Positions 48,980 through 58,079 of a stretch of DNA of 64,000 nt are shown here, piece after piece (the stretch's first letter is position 1; each line of letters starts with the position of its first letter). The stretch is taken from contig FP929140.1 of NCBI GenBank assembly GCA_000198515.1, positions 1,090,527 through 1,154,526 of the forward strand, in the 5' to 3' direction. A program made the position numbers and the translations under genes. The notes below the pieces were generated by a model that saw nothing but the letters and a program-made list of their open reading frames with translations, was not told the DNA's origin and searched no databases. Origin of the DNA: a gamma proteobacterium HdN1. GTDB taxonomy: Bacteria > Pseudomonadota > Gammaproteobacteria > Pseudomonadales > Ketobacteraceae.

Positions 48980-49029
48980 CTGTACCAAATCGACTAGCTG
49001 TGCTAAGCCGCCTAGCTGTACCAAGCCGA
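48976..49029 (+). repeat. Three 18-bp tandem repeats at a convergent gene junction
   Basis: CTAGCTGTACCAAATCGA (48976-48993), CTAGCTGTGCTAAGCCGC (48994-49011) and CTAGCTGTACCAAGCCGA (49012-49029). The palindromic CTAG gives a TAG stop on both strands: the ferredoxin reductase ends in copy 1, the epimerase in copy 3. Confidence 0.93.
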
Positions 49030-49920
49030 AAAAGCGCTTTCCAGTGATTCGTGCTGAAAGCGAAAACCAAGCGCCATTGCCTTTTCGGGGATGACGTGCT
49101 GGCTGCCGAGCACGAGCGACGCGGCTTCACCTAGAATCAAAGCTAAAAGCTTGGCTGGAATTGGCAGCAGCGTGGGGCGCCGCAAGGTTTCTGCCAACAA
49201 ATGGGTGAATGCGCGATTGGTCGCCGGATAAGGCGCAACCGCATTGACAGGCCCTTGGGCACGCGGGGTTTCAATCAAAAAGGTGATCAGCCGGCACAGG
49301 TCATGGCGTTCGATCCACGACATCCACTGGCGACCATCGCCGATGATTCCGCCAAGTCCCAATCGAAACGGCATGATGATTCTGGAAAGCATTCCGCCTT
49401 CTGGTGAGAGCACGATACCAATACGAATTGCACACACGCGGATTCGCAGCAGTTCGGCTTCGCGTGCGGCATGTTCCCAATCCGCGCAAAGTTGTGATGC
49501 GAAGTCCATCCCAGGCGGTGATTCCTCGGTGAGTTCTTCGGCGCCGGCGTTTCCGTAGTAGCCGATGGCAGAGCCGGAGATTAGAACGGACGGTTTGTGG
49601 GTCAGCTTTGCAAGGTAATGGCAAAGTTCGCGGGTGAGCGAAATGCGGCTCATGCGGAGTTCGGTCTTGCGTAGCTCGGTCCAGCGCCCGCTTAGCATGC
49701 TTTCGCCGGCAAGGTTGACGACGGCGTCGATTGCGCCGATATGGTGCAGTTCGCTGAGCTTCGATATAGACCGTACCTGCGGCCCGCAAAGTTGGCGCAC
49801 CTGTTCTTCTTTTTTACGGCTGAGCACCGTAACCCGATAGCCTCGCTCGTGCAGCCAAGCACAAAGCGCTTGGCCGATAAATCCAGTACCGCCGGTGATA
49901 AAAATATGTTTGTCTGCCAT
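49012..49920 (-). CDS. TIGR01777/YfcH-family NAD-dependent epimerase
   Basis: A 302-residue short-chain dehydrogenase-fold protein. It shows GGTGFIG (10-16), NLAGES with RWTELRKTELRMSRISLT, SAIGYYG and the WMSWIERHDL segment that mark the TIGR01777 (YfcH/SulA-like) family, related to cell-division inhibitor SulA of plants and cyanobacteria by name only. The bacterial function is unclear. It converges with the ferredoxin reductase over a tandem repeat. Normal length. Confidence 0.92.
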   Translation of the reverse strand: MADKHIFITGGTGFIGQALCAWLHERGYRVTVLSRKKEEQVRQLCGPQVRSISKLSELHHIGAIDAVVNLAGESMLSGRWTELRKTELRMSRISLTRELCHYLAKLTHKPSVLISGSAIGYYGNAGAEELTEESPPGMDFASQLCADWEHAAREAELLRIRVCAIRIGIVLSPEGGMLSRIIMPFRLGLGGIIGDGRQWMSWIERHDLCRLITFLIETPRAQGPVNAVAPYPATNRAFTHLLAETLRRPTLLPIPAKLLALILGEAASLVLGSQHVIPEKAMALGFRFQHESLESAFSAWYS

Positions 49921-50021
49921 GACGACCTGCTTAAATTCCGTAATAGGCTAGCGCATTACGTTGCATTATTTGCGAACACTTGGCAAGCGTGGAATCTGCA
50001 GTGGGCAAAAATCGCTGTCTG

Positions 50022-51152
50022 CTAGTTTGCCAGCTGCATATCATCCATCAATGCACGTAGAAAGCGTGCAGCTTCACCGCCCGTAATTGCGCGATGATCA
50101 AAACTGAGAGAGAGCGGCATAACCGGATGGATCGTCACTTGGCCTTGGTGTGCAACGACCTGCTGGCGAATTTTGCCTGCTCCTATGATGGCAACCATTG
50201 GTGGCACCACGACGGGGTCCGCGTAACGGCCTGCAAGCGTGCCATAGTTTGAGAGCGAGATGGTTGCGCCCATCATTTCTTGAGGGGGAATGGTGCGTGC
50301 CTGAACATCTGCGCGCAGTTTATCCAAACCTTCACGAAGCTCGTTGGCGGCGCGTTGGCGGATGTTTCGTAGTACGGGTACAAACAGGCCATCTGGCGTA
50401 TCGACCGCGATTCCCAGGTCTACTTTTTCGATCACGCGCAGCGACAAGGATTTGCCGTCGAACCATGCGTTGACGTTGGGTTCTTTCTCACAGGCAACGC
50501 CAATTGCGCGTATTAACCGCAGCGTTGGATCTTGGCGGGTAGCGGAATCCTCTCCGCTGCCGAACCACGTGTGCACATCAGCATCGTCCACGATGCACAC
50601 TTTGGCGACTTCAGCGTGGGCCAGAGCCATGTTCTTCGCCATAGAACGGCGTACGCCCCGTAATGGGGTTGCATCACCAAAGTGTTCGCGGATACGTGCG
50701 GCCTTTTCTACGTCATCACTGGTAACCATGCCGTGGCGACCTGTGCCGTTGACCTCACTCAGTTCTACGCCCAAGCGCTTCGCTAACGCCCGAATTGCGG
50801 GGGTGGCTAATAAAGTTCCGTGTTGTTCTGCATGCGCAGAGCCGATAATAAAATGATCTTCATGCAAATCCTTGCCGGCCCGCTCCATCTTGCCAACTAC
50901 GGTGCCTTCATCGTCGCCTTCGCCCACATACTCAACGAGTGGTTCGCCAATATGGACAAGATCGCCCGGCTTTCCAAACACCGCGGCGATCACGCCCTCT
51001 TTGGGGGTTGGGACTTCCACGATCGCCTTGGCCGTCTCTACCGATACGATGAGCTGGTCGGCGTGGACGGCATCCCCTGCCTTTACATGCCACTCGACGA
51101 TTTCCGCTTCTTGCAAGCCTTCTCCCAAGTCTGGGAGTTTGAAGTATTTCAT
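50022..51152 (-). CDS. 2-oxo acid dehydrogenase E2 (dihydrolipoamide acyltransferase)
   Basis: A 376-residue E2: one lipoyl domain (1-76, Lys42 in ETAKAIVEV), a peripheral-subunit-binding domain (about 115-152, ATPAIRALAKRLGVELSEV) and the acyltransferase core with the His353 motif FDHRAITGGEAA. It moves the acyl group to CoA in a pyruvate- or branched-chain-type complex. It is the third gene of the minus-strand E1alpha-E1beta-E2 operon. The specific 2-oxo acid cannot be assigned. Confidence 0.93.
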   Translation of the reverse strand: MKYFKLPDLGEGLQEAEIVEWHVKAGDAVHADQLIVSVETAKAIVEVPTPKEGVIAAVFGKPGDLVHIGEPLVEYVGEGDDEGTVVGKMERAGKDLHEDHFIIGSAHAEQHGTLLATPAIRALAKRLGVELSEVNGTGRHGMVTSDDVEKAARIREHFGDATPLRGVRRSMAKNMALAHAEVAKVCIVDDADVHTWFGSGEDSATRQDPTLRLIRAIGVACEKEPNVNAWFDGKSLSLRVIEKVDLGIAVDTPDGLFVPVLRNIRQRAANELREGLDKLRADVQARTIPPQEMMGATISLSNYGTLAGRYADPVVVPPMVAIIGAGKIRQQVVAHQGQVTIHPVMPLSLSFDHRAITGGEAARFLRALMDDMQLAN

Positions 51153-51158
51153 GGGCCG

Positions 51159-52187
51159 TTAGTATTCCATCGTTCGTTGACAGGCTTGCACGATATCTTC
51201 AGAGGAGGGTAGGTACACGCCTTCGTTGCGTGAGTAGGGTACCGGAATGTCAAAACCCGTCACGCGTTCAATCGGTGCCTTTAAGTAGAATAGCCCTTTT
51301 TCTGCAAGGCGGGCGGCAATCTCGGCACCTACGCCGCAGTGGCGGGCGGCTTCATGGACGATCACGCAGCGCCCAGTTTTGCGGACGGAATGCAATATTG
51401 TATCCATATCCAAAGGCGCAAGTGTCGCAACGTCGATAACTTCGGCGGAGATTCCCAACTTGGAAAGTGATTTGGCGGCTTGCAGCGTCTCATGCACCAT
51501 TGCCCCCCATGAGACTAAAGTAACGTCGGTTCCGGGCTGCAAAGTAAAACAGGTATCCAAAGGCAGACCGTGGCCATCGTCCATCACTTCTTGGCGAATC
51601 AGCCGATAGATTCTTGTGGGTTCAAGAAAAATCACGGGATCAGGATCTTGAATGGCCGAAAGCAGCAGCCCATAAGCGCGCGCAGGGGAAGAGGGTACAA
51701 CAACGCGTAAGCCAGGAATATGAGCAAACAGTGCTTCCAAGCTTTCGGAGTGATGTTCAGGGGCATGGATTCCCGCACCAAAAGGCATTCGCAGAACTAA
51801 CGGGCAACTTAAGCGTCCACGCGTGCGGTTGCGAATCCGCGCTGCGTGCGAAATGATGTGCTCCAGCGCAGAGAGCGCAAAACCCATAAACTGGATTTCC
51901 GCCACCGGCCGCAAGCCTTGCGTGGCCATACCTACACTGATGCCGCCGATCATGCATTCCGCGAGCGGGGTATCCATTACCCGCTTTACGCCAAAGCGCT
52001 CTTTCAGGCCGACCGTTGCGCGGAACACTCCGCCGTTGGTGCCGACGTCCTCGCCCAATACCACGACGTTTGGATCTGCTTCCATCGCGTTATGCAGCGC
52101 CATATTGACGGCTTCTACCAGCGTTACGATGCGACTGGTGCTTGGGATCGTCGCTGTTGCGCCACGAATGGATTCATTAACGCCCAT
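51159..52187 (-). CDS. 2-oxo acid dehydrogenase E1 beta subunit
   Basis: A 342-residue E1-beta with LGEDVGTNGGVFRAT, the DTPLAE segment and IQFMGFALSALEHI, all typical of transketolase-like beta subunits. It pairs with E1-alpha to decarboxylate a 2-oxo acid using thiamine diphosphate. I chose the ATG at 52187 over an upstream frame start because homology begins there. It overlaps the end of E1-alpha by 11 bases and precedes E2 by 6. Confidence 0.93.
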   Translation of the reverse strand: MGVNESIRGATATIPSTSRIVTLVEAVNMALHNAMEADPNVVVLGEDVGTNGGVFRATVGLKERFGVKRVMDTPLAECMIGGISVGMATQGLRPVAEIQFMGFALSALEHIISHAARIRNRTRGRLSCPLVLRMPFGAGIHAPEHHSESLEALFAHIPGLRVVVPSSPARAYGLLLSAIQDPDPVIFLEPTRIYRLIRQEVMDDGHGLPLDTCFTLQPGTDVTLVSWGAMVHETLQAAKSLSKLGISAEVIDVATLAPLDMDTILHSVRKTGRCVIVHEAARHCGVGAEIAARLAEKGLFYLKAPIERVTGFDIPVPYSRNEGVYLPSSEDIVQACQRTMEY

Positions 52188-53271
52188 GTTGAGCACCTCC
52201 GCGCTGGTGGAATCTTTCGATAAACTGCTGGCGTTGTGCTTGCATCGCCCACGGTACATCGTCGAACAGGTAGTCAAAAAAGTCTTCCGGAATCTGACTG
52301 GGGAGCTGGAGATAACGATCTACCTCAGCGTCGATAATGGATGCACATTCAGCAAATAGTGCTTTCTCTTTTTCCTCGTTCCAGTGGCCATTCTGGTGTA
52401 ACCATGTTTGCAGCCGCTTGATGGGCTCGTTTTCCCAGGCGTGATTGAGTTCATCGCTACTGCGATAACGTGTCGCATCATCGGCAGTGGTGTGATCACA
52501 AAGGCGGTAACTGATGGCTTCGATCAGCGTTGCACCTTTGCCGCAATAGGCGCGTTCCAGCGCTGCGTGCATTACCTCTAGCATCGCTGCGGCATCGTTG
52601 CCATCCACGCGTTGGCAGGGGATGCCTGCCGCATAGGCTTTGTGCGCAATGGTGGGCGCTGCAGTTTGCAAATGGCGCGGCACCGAAATGGCCCATTGGT
52701 TGTTGTTCACCACTACCACCAGTGGTAACTGCCACACGCCGGCAAGGTTGATACTCTCGTAAAAGTCTCCACGAGAGGTTGCCCCATCACCGCAAGTGAC
52801 CACTACGGCACGTTTTTCTGCGCGAATCTTCACTGCTGTTGCAATGCCCGCAGCATGGCTTAATTGAGTCGCAATGGGAACGCAGTTGGGTAAATCTTGG
52901 CTAGCAAACTCGCCAAAGTGGTTGCCAGTTTCATCGCCTCCCCAGTAGGCCAGCAGCTTGTGCAGAGGAACGCCGCGCAGATATTGAGCGGCCGTATCGC
53001 GGTAATAAGGCGCAAATACGTCTTGATCACGCATGCTCAGGCCAATCGCGGTCGAGATCGCTTCTTGCCCCAAACTGGATGCATAAGTGCCGAGTTGGCC
53101 GGTGCGCTGTAGCGCCACCGCTTTTTTATCAAATTGCCGGATGAGCACCATGTTGCGATAGGCGCGTAACAGTTCATCAACCGGTACGCTAGCGCTGATC
53201 GCTTGCGCCAAGGTGCCTTGCGCGTTGATTACGCAATGGACAGGAAGATCGGGAATCGGAATTTGTTTCAT
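52177..53271 (-). CDS. 2-oxo acid dehydrogenase E1 alpha subunit
   Basis: A 364-residue E1-alpha. The thiamine diphosphate motif runs from GDGATSRGDFYESINLA to VVVNNN, and LRAYRNMVLIRQFDKK opens the conserved part. The phosphorylation-loop region RSSDE is present. ATG 53271 follows AGAGGTG. First gene of the operon; E3 is absent and would have to come from another locus. The E1-alpha/beta type is used for pyruvate in some gammaproteobacteria and for branched-chain acids in others. Confidence 0.93.
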   Translation of the reverse strand: MKQIPIPDLPVHCVINAQGTLAQAISASVPVDELLRAYRNMVLIRQFDKKAVALQRTGQLGTYASSLGQEAISTAIGLSMRDQDVFAPYYRDTAAQYLRGVPLHKLLAYWGGDETGNHFGEFASQDLPNCVPIATQLSHAAGIATAVKIRAEKRAVVVTCGDGATSRGDFYESINLAGVWQLPLVVVVNNNQWAISVPRHLQTAAPTIAHKAYAAGIPCQRVDGNDAAAMLEVMHAALERAYCGKGATLIEAISYRLCDHTTADDATRYRSSDELNHAWENEPIKRLQTWLHQNGHWNEEKEKALFAECASIIDAEVDRYLQLPSQIPEDFFDYLFDDVPWAMQAQRQQFIERFHQRGGAQHGR

Positions 53272-53439
53272 CGTACACCTCTGACTTTTGGTCAGTTTTA
53301 GCGCTCGTCTTTTGAACGTGACGCCTGACATCGATGCGGGCTTGCTTTGTTTGCACGCCGAACGATCGTTGGCGTACAAAAGCGTCCACCCAGCTTTTAG
53401 TCTAGTACAAATTGCCGTGTGATTGTGGCGGGAGGAGCT

Positions 53440-53473
53440 ATGCTTTTCTAGGTAGCATGCTTTTCTAGATAAC
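53440..53473 (+). repeat. 17-bp tandem duplication ahead of the PAS-MCP gene
   Basis: ATGCTTTTCTAGGTAGC (53440-53456) and ATGCTTTTCTAGATAAC (53457-53473) are adjacent with two mismatches, 41 bases before the start codon. Confidence 0.85.
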
Positions 53474-53514
53474 TGATGCCCAGATCACGAAAACGTCTAG
53501 GTTACGGAGGAACT

Positions 53515-54822
53515 ATGTTTGGTTTTGGTGCGCACGAACGCGAGGCGCTAAAAAAACTCGAATCTAAGTATGCAAGATCCAAGAGCATTATTGCTTCGCT
53601 AAAAGCCTGTAATGCGGTGGTAGAGTTCGACCTTGAGGGTGTGATCGTCGACGTAAACCAGAGTTTTTTAGTGGCGATGGGGTACGGCGACCGCGCCGAA
53701 CTGCTTGGTAAATCGCACGCAATTCTGTGCGATCCAGATACTGCAAGCGCCGAAACTCGCCAGCTTTTTGCGAGGCTTGCGCGTGGTGAACCTTGTTTTG
53801 GGCGCTACGCGAGGCGCGGCAAGCAATCTAACACGGTATGGTTGCGCGGCACCTACGTGCCGTTAACGCATGAGGGCCAAGTCTTTCGCATCGCCTTCCT
53901 CGCTCACGACGTAACCAGCAGCGCAGAAGAGCGTCTGCACCAGCGGGCGATTCTCGATGCGCTAGATCGTTCGCTTGCGGTGATTGAGTTCTCTCCGGAT
54001 GGAACCATTCTTGCCGCGAATCAAAATTTCCTAGCGTTTTTTGGCTACCGCCTTGAGGAAGTGCAAGGAAAGCATCACCGCTCGTTCTGCACCGAGCAGT
54101 TCTACCGAGATCACCCCAACTTTTGGGGCGAACTTGCACACGGTTCGTTTACCTCTGGCATTTATGAGCGTCGCGCAAAAGATGGGCGAATTCTCTGGCT
54201 GCAGGCCACGTACAACCCAGTGGTAGATGAAAAGGGGCGAGTGCTAAAGATTGTAAAGCTGGCCAGTGATATTACGGCGCGAATCGAAACCGAGCAGGCG
54301 ACCCAGCAAGCCGCCGAAATCGCCAATACGACCTCTGAAGAAACGGCCCAAATTGCCGCAAACGGCGCCCAGTTGCTTCAAGATAGTGTGCAAATATCAA
54401 ACACCATCGCAAGCCAGATTGAAGATACGGCACGCTTGGTAGGTGAACTCAACGCCAAGTCTGCAGAAATCTCAGCGATCGTAACCACGATCAGCAGCAT
54501 TGCCCAGCAAACCAACCTGTTAGCCCTGAATGCTGCAATTGAGGCGGCACGCGCGGGTGAGCACGGACGAGGCTTTGCGGTGGTGGCCGATGAAGTACGC
54601 AACCTTGCCTCCCGCACCAACACGTCTACTGGCGAAATTGATGAAATGGTCAAAGCCAACCAAGACCTTACCCAAACCGCGATGGAGCGTATGCAGCGGG
54701 TCAGCGAACAGGCTCATGAGGGCAGCGAGCTGATTAACCGGGCAGCCGCCGTAATCGAAGAAATTCGTGAGGGTGCAGAGAACGTATCGAAGACTGTTGC
54801 AGCGCTCGGCCATCATCGCTAG
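53515..54822 (+). CDS. Soluble PAS-PAS methyl-accepting signal protein (BdlA-like)
   Basis: A 435-residue cytoplasmic chemoreceptor-type protein without membrane helices: two PAS domains (about 20-115 and 140-230) and an MCP signalling domain with the hairpin tip [37 protein letters not shown]. The layout equals that of BdlA of Pseudomonas aeruginosa, which triggers biofilm dispersal, although domain order alone does not prove the role. ATG 53515 has GGAGG at 53506-53510. No che genes lie nearby. Confidence 0.9.
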   Translation: MFGFGAHEREALKKLESKYARSKSIIASLKACNAVVEFDLEGVIVDVNQSFLVAMGYGDRAELLGKSHAILCDPDTASAETRQLFARLARGEPCFGRYARRGKQSNTVWLRGTYVPLTHEGQVFRIAFLAHDVTSSAEERLHQRAILDALDRSLAVIEFSPDGTILAANQNFLAFFGYRLEEVQGKHHRSFCTEQFYRDHPNFWGELAHGSFTSGIYERRAKDGRILWLQATYNPVVDEKGRVLKIVKLASDITARIETEQATQQAAEIANTTSEETAQIAANGAQLLQDSVQISNTIASQIEDTARLVGELNAKSAEISAIVTTISSIAQQTNLLALNAAIEAARAGEHGRGFAVVADEVRNLASRTNTSTGEIDEMVKANQDLTQTAMERMQRVSEQAHEGSELINRAAAVIEEIREGAENVSKTVAALGHHR

Positions 54823-54880
54823 CTGTTGCGAGTCGGCTTGTTACGTATCGTTGCCGATAGACATTGCTAATTAGAGATTG

Positions 54881-54916
54881 CGCCCGCTCACCCTAATTAC
54901 GGTGCAGCGGGCGTTT
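54881..54916. terminator. Hairpin between convergent PAS-MCP and rnk genes
   Basis: CGCCCGCT-CACC (54881-54892) pairs with GGTG-c-AGCGGGCG (54901-54913), followed by only three T. A strong GC stem placed exactly between two convergent genes suggests a shared terminator, though the T tract is short. Confidence 0.55.
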
Positions 54917-54928
54917 GCGCAGAACCGC

Positions 54929-55342
54929 TTAGCGGTGGAATACACCTTCACGTTCCGGCTGCGAAACCACTTCTTTTACCTTCACTTTGAGAAGCCCGCC
55001 GCCAGGCTTGGGCCATTCGATTTCGTCACCTTGAGACAGCCCCAAAAGCGCGCTGCCCACGGGAGAAAGAATGGAGATCGTCTTGCCGCTGGCGTCCATA
55101 TCCTTTGGGTAGACAAGCGTCAACTCGAACTCGTCGCTTGAGGATTCCACATTGAATTTGACCTTGGAATTCATTGTGACCACAGTGGGTGGCACCTCGT
55201 GAGGTTCTACGACATTGGCGCGATCCAGCTCCGCTTCCAGCTCTTTGTGCCCCACAAAGGTTGCTTTGGGTAGCGAGGCCAGCAGATCTTCCAGCCGTTC
55301 AGCGTCCAGCGTCGAGATGGTGATTTCCGGTCTTTTGCTCAT
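54929..55342 (-). CDS. rnk: Regulator of nucleoside diphosphate kinase (Rnk)
   Basis: A 137-residue GreA/GreB-related protein. The start EITISTLDAERLEDLL, VVTMNSKVKF and SPVGSALLGLSQGDEIEW match E. coli Rnk. Rnk binds RNA polymerase like a Gre factor without the long N-terminal coiled coil and affects nucleotide pools. Length is normal. A triple 19-bp repeat lies just upstream, in its leader. Confidence 0.93.
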   Translation of the reverse strand: MSKRPEITISTLDAERLEDLLASLPKATFVGHKELEAELDRANVVEPHEVPPTVVTMNSKVKFNVESSSDEFELTLVYPKDMDASGKTISILSPVGSALLGLSQGDEIEWPKPGGGLLKVKVKEVVSQPEREGVFHR

Positions 55343-55357
55343 TCTTTGTATCCTGCA

Positions 55358-55415
55358 GTATTTTAGATTCTCAAGAGTATTTTAGATTCTCAAGAGTATT
55401 TTTAGATGCTCAAGA
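55358..55415 (+). repeat. Three 19-20-bp tandem repeats in the rnk leader
   Basis: GTATTTTAGATTCTCAAGA at 55358-55376 and again at 55377-55395, and a 20-base variant (55396-55415) with one extra T and one change. The array begins 16 bases upstream of the minus-strand rnk start. Confidence 0.92.
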
Positions 55416-55892
55416 GTACTTTTGACGCGCAAGGCGCAAGTTTGCTGGAGCGGATTTGGGGTGGTTTGGGTGCATCGCATCTTGGTCGCTGATCCGCTTG
55501 GCGCGCTCGCACAAGAGAGTTGTGCTTGTACGCGAGGCATTGTCTACGGGCGATTTGAGCGCGATGCTGGTCATGCCGTCGTGATGCGGGGCGTGCCGTA
55601 TTGAAGGCCCAAAGATAGCACATTCTGCAGTATGATGAATCCATTCTCGTACAGCCGCTTATAATGAGTTCCTATCAAAGCACTCTTCTGAAGCGTTTTG
55701 GTGCGCACTAAGGCCCGAAGTTGGTGCGAACAAAGAGGTTTTTGTTACAAGTTCGTAACTTTTGGAGATAGCACGCGCCAAAAGAGGGCGTTTTGTGGTA
55801 AAAAAACCACCCCCTAATAAATAAGTTTGCCGCAGCGTGAGCAAAGCTTTCGCTGGGCTTTGTAAATCCACCAACCTGAAGACCTTCCAACA
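55416..55892. other. Gene-free interval before gdhA
   Basis: About 480 bases between the rnk leader and gdhA. No convincing gene or RNA. There is an AT-rich stretch (55680-55830) with GTGGT/ACCAC around an A run and TTACAAGTTCGTAA, both small inverted repeats that might be regulatory; no clear promoter pair. Confidence 0.45.
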
Positions 55893-57233
55893 ATGTCAAA
55901 CACCGTCAGTCGATTGCTCGAATGTGTACGCAGCCGTGATCCCAATCAGCCTGAATTTCATCAGGCCGTGGAAGAAGTGCTCGAAAGCCTGTGGCCCTTC
56001 TTGCAGGAAAACCCGAAGTACTTAAAGGACGGGCTGCTTGAGCGTATTCTTGAGCCAGAGCGCATCGTACAGTTTCGCGTGTCATGGGTGGATGATCAGG
56101 GCAAAGTGCAGGTCAATCGCGGCTATCGCGTTCAGATGAGCAGCGCGATCGGCCCCTACAAAGGCGGCATGCGCTTTCACCCAACGGTAAACTTGGGTGT
56201 ACTGAAGTTCCTCGCGTTTGAGCAAGTTTTCAAGAACGCGCTTACCACGCTCCCTATGGGTGGCGGTAAGGGCGGCTCGGATTTTGATCCAAAGGGTCGC
56301 AGCGATAACGAAGTCATGCGCTTTTGCCAAGCACTCATGACCGAACTCTACCGCCACATCGGGCCCAATATCGACGTTCCTGCCGGTGATATCGGCGTAG
56401 GTGGGCGAGAAGTTGCCTATATGTACGGGATGTACCGCAAACTTGCGAACGAGGTGACAGGTACCTTTACCGGCAAGGGATTGGCTTTCGGTGGAAGCTT
56501 GATTCGTCCAGAAGCGACGGGCTATGGTTTGATTTATTTCGTACAAGAAATGCTCAAATCTCGCGGCCGCACTTTGGATGGCATGCGTTGCAGCATTTCA
56601 GGTTCGGGGAACGTGGCGCAGTACGCCGCTCAAAAAGTAATGGAACTGGGGGGTACAGTCATTACGTTCTCGGATTCGGAAGGTACGGTTTATAACCCAG
56701 GTGGCTTCACCGAAGAGCAGTGGAAAGCGCTGATGGAGCTCAAGAACGAAAGGCGCGGGCGTATTCGCGAGCTTGCTGAGCAATTCGGCCTCCAGTTCAC
56801 CTCTGGCGTGCGCCCGTGGCAATATCCTTGCGACATTGCGCTGCCTTGCGCAACACAGAACGAACTGGACGAAGAAGATGCCAATGCTTTGATCGCCAAT
56901 GGTTGCTTCTGCGTAGCAGAAGGCGCAAACATGCCTTCTACGCTAAGGGCGGTTCACGCGATGCAAAAAGCGGGAATCCTTTATGCGCCGGGCAAAGCCT
57001 CCAATGCCGGTGGCGTAGCCTGTAGCGGCCTTGAGATGAGCCAGAACTCCATTCGCCATCACTGGACTGCAAGCGAAGTCGATGCACGCCTTCACAGTAT
57101 CATGATCAGCATTCACCATGCCTGCGCACATTACGGCACGAAAGCCGACGGCGTGATTGACTATGTCGCGGGTGCGAACATTGCCGGTTTCGTGAAAGTG
57201 GCCGATGCGATGCTTGCACAAGGCGTTCTGTAA
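55893..57233 (+). CDS. gdhA: NADP-specific glutamate dehydrogenase
   Basis: A 446-residue hexameric-type glutamate dehydrogenase that makes glutamate from 2-oxoglutarate, ammonia and NADPH. The signatures GPYKGGMRFHP, PMGGGKGGSDFDPKG (catalytic Lys) and the cofactor-binding SGSGNVAQYAA are present, with the GxGNVA form typical of the NADP-type group. Monocistronic, with its own terminator. Confidence 0.97.
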   Translation: MSNTVSRLLECVRSRDPNQPEFHQAVEEVLESLWPFLQENPKYLKDGLLERILEPERIVQFRVSWVDDQGKVQVNRGYRVQMSSAIGPYKGGMRFHPTVNLGVLKFLAFEQVFKNALTTLPMGGGKGGSDFDPKGRSDNEVMRFCQALMTELYRHIGPNIDVPAGDIGVGGREVAYMYGMYRKLANEVTGTFTGKGLAFGGSLIRPEATGYGLIYFVQEMLKSRGRTLDGMRCSISGSGNVAQYAAQKVMELGGTVITFSDSEGTVYNPGGFTEEQWKALMELKNERRGRIRELAEQFGLQFTSGVRPWQYPCDIALPCATQNELDEEDANALIANGCFCVAEGANMPSTLRAVHAMQKAGILYAPGKASNAGGVACSGLEMSQNSIRHHWTASEVDARLHSIMISIHHACAHYGTKADGVIDYVAGANIAGFVKVADAMLAQGVL

Positions 57234-57274
57234 AGCCGCATTTGACGAGATTTGCGTATAGCAGACCGCAATTT

Positions 57275-57309
57275 ACCCGTCCCCGCCAATGGCGAGTGAC
57301 GGGTTTTTT
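57275..57309 (+). terminator. Terminator of gdhA
   Basis: ACCCGTC ... GACGGG (57276-57303) enclosing a second small CGCC-AAT-GGCG stem, then six T. It lies 42 bases after the stop codon. Confidence 0.88.
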
Positions 57310-57393
57310 GTTTTCGGCATACATGAGTGCGGCTGTTATGGGCAACGGGCGTCTGTTGTAGGCAAGGGCTATAGGTAGTGGTTGCGAAAGGAT

Positions 57394-57891
57394 CTAGAGA
57401 AGTGTAATGCCGGTGCGTATCAGCCAAAGCAGTGCGGTAATGCTGAACACACTGATAAGCATGGCCGCAAAGGCAAGCAGCGGCGTTCGCCAGTGCCAGC
57501 CATCATTGCCGAACTGGAGTGGGAATTTTCGATACAAGACCAGACTAAACAATGCGATAAAGATCGGAATTCCGATCAGGCTCGTAACGATGGATGGTTC
57601 GCCGAGCAGAAAACGAAGTATCCCTCCAAGTAGTAAGCCTCCGGCGAAAACCAAGCTGCTGGCCCACCAGAGCGGCTTGAAACGAAGCGTGTCGCTACAT
57701 TCGCTTGAATCATCCAAGTGGCGTTGAGTGACGAAATATTTTTGGATCATCAGTAGGAATCCGCTAGCGACGGCTCCGCTGATTGCGCAGAATAGTGCCC
57801 CCATGAATAGGTTAAAGCAGAGAAAAAGTAGAGCCGCGAGCCAATGCATCTGTAGAACATCCATGAACTTGAAAATAGACGCGCTAACCAT
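57394..57891 (-). CDS. Four-helix membrane protein of unknown function
   Basis: A 165-residue protein with about four hydrophobic helices (WLAALLFLCFNLFMGALFC, WASSLVFAGGLLLGGIL, SLIGIPIFIALFSLVLY and AMLISVFSITALLWLI). No family recognised. It lies divergent from rpoE, with 188 bases between them, in the place where nadB would be expected in related genomes. Composition is like its neighbours. Confidence 0.7.
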   Translation of the reverse strand: MVSASIFKFMDVLQMHWLAALLFLCFNLFMGALFCAISGAVASGFLLMIQKYFVTQRHLDDSSECSDTLRFKPLWWASSLVFAGGLLLGGILRFLLGEPSIVTSLIGIPIFIALFSLVLYRKFPLQFGNDGWHWRTPLLAFAAMLISVFSITALLWLIRTGITLL

Positions 57892-58079
57892 ATCGGCGAA
57901 CTAGCGTTTCTGTAAAGGTGGAATTTTCTAAGCAGATTTTTTAATGCGTGAAGCGAATTTGGTATCCTACGCGCTCGCAGAAACTGCAGAAAGAAACTAG
58001 ACGCAGTTCAGGCCGTATCTGTACCTCATGGTAGAGTGGCTGCGCTGTGTCCAAACCGTTAGATTGGGAGCGTGAATGA

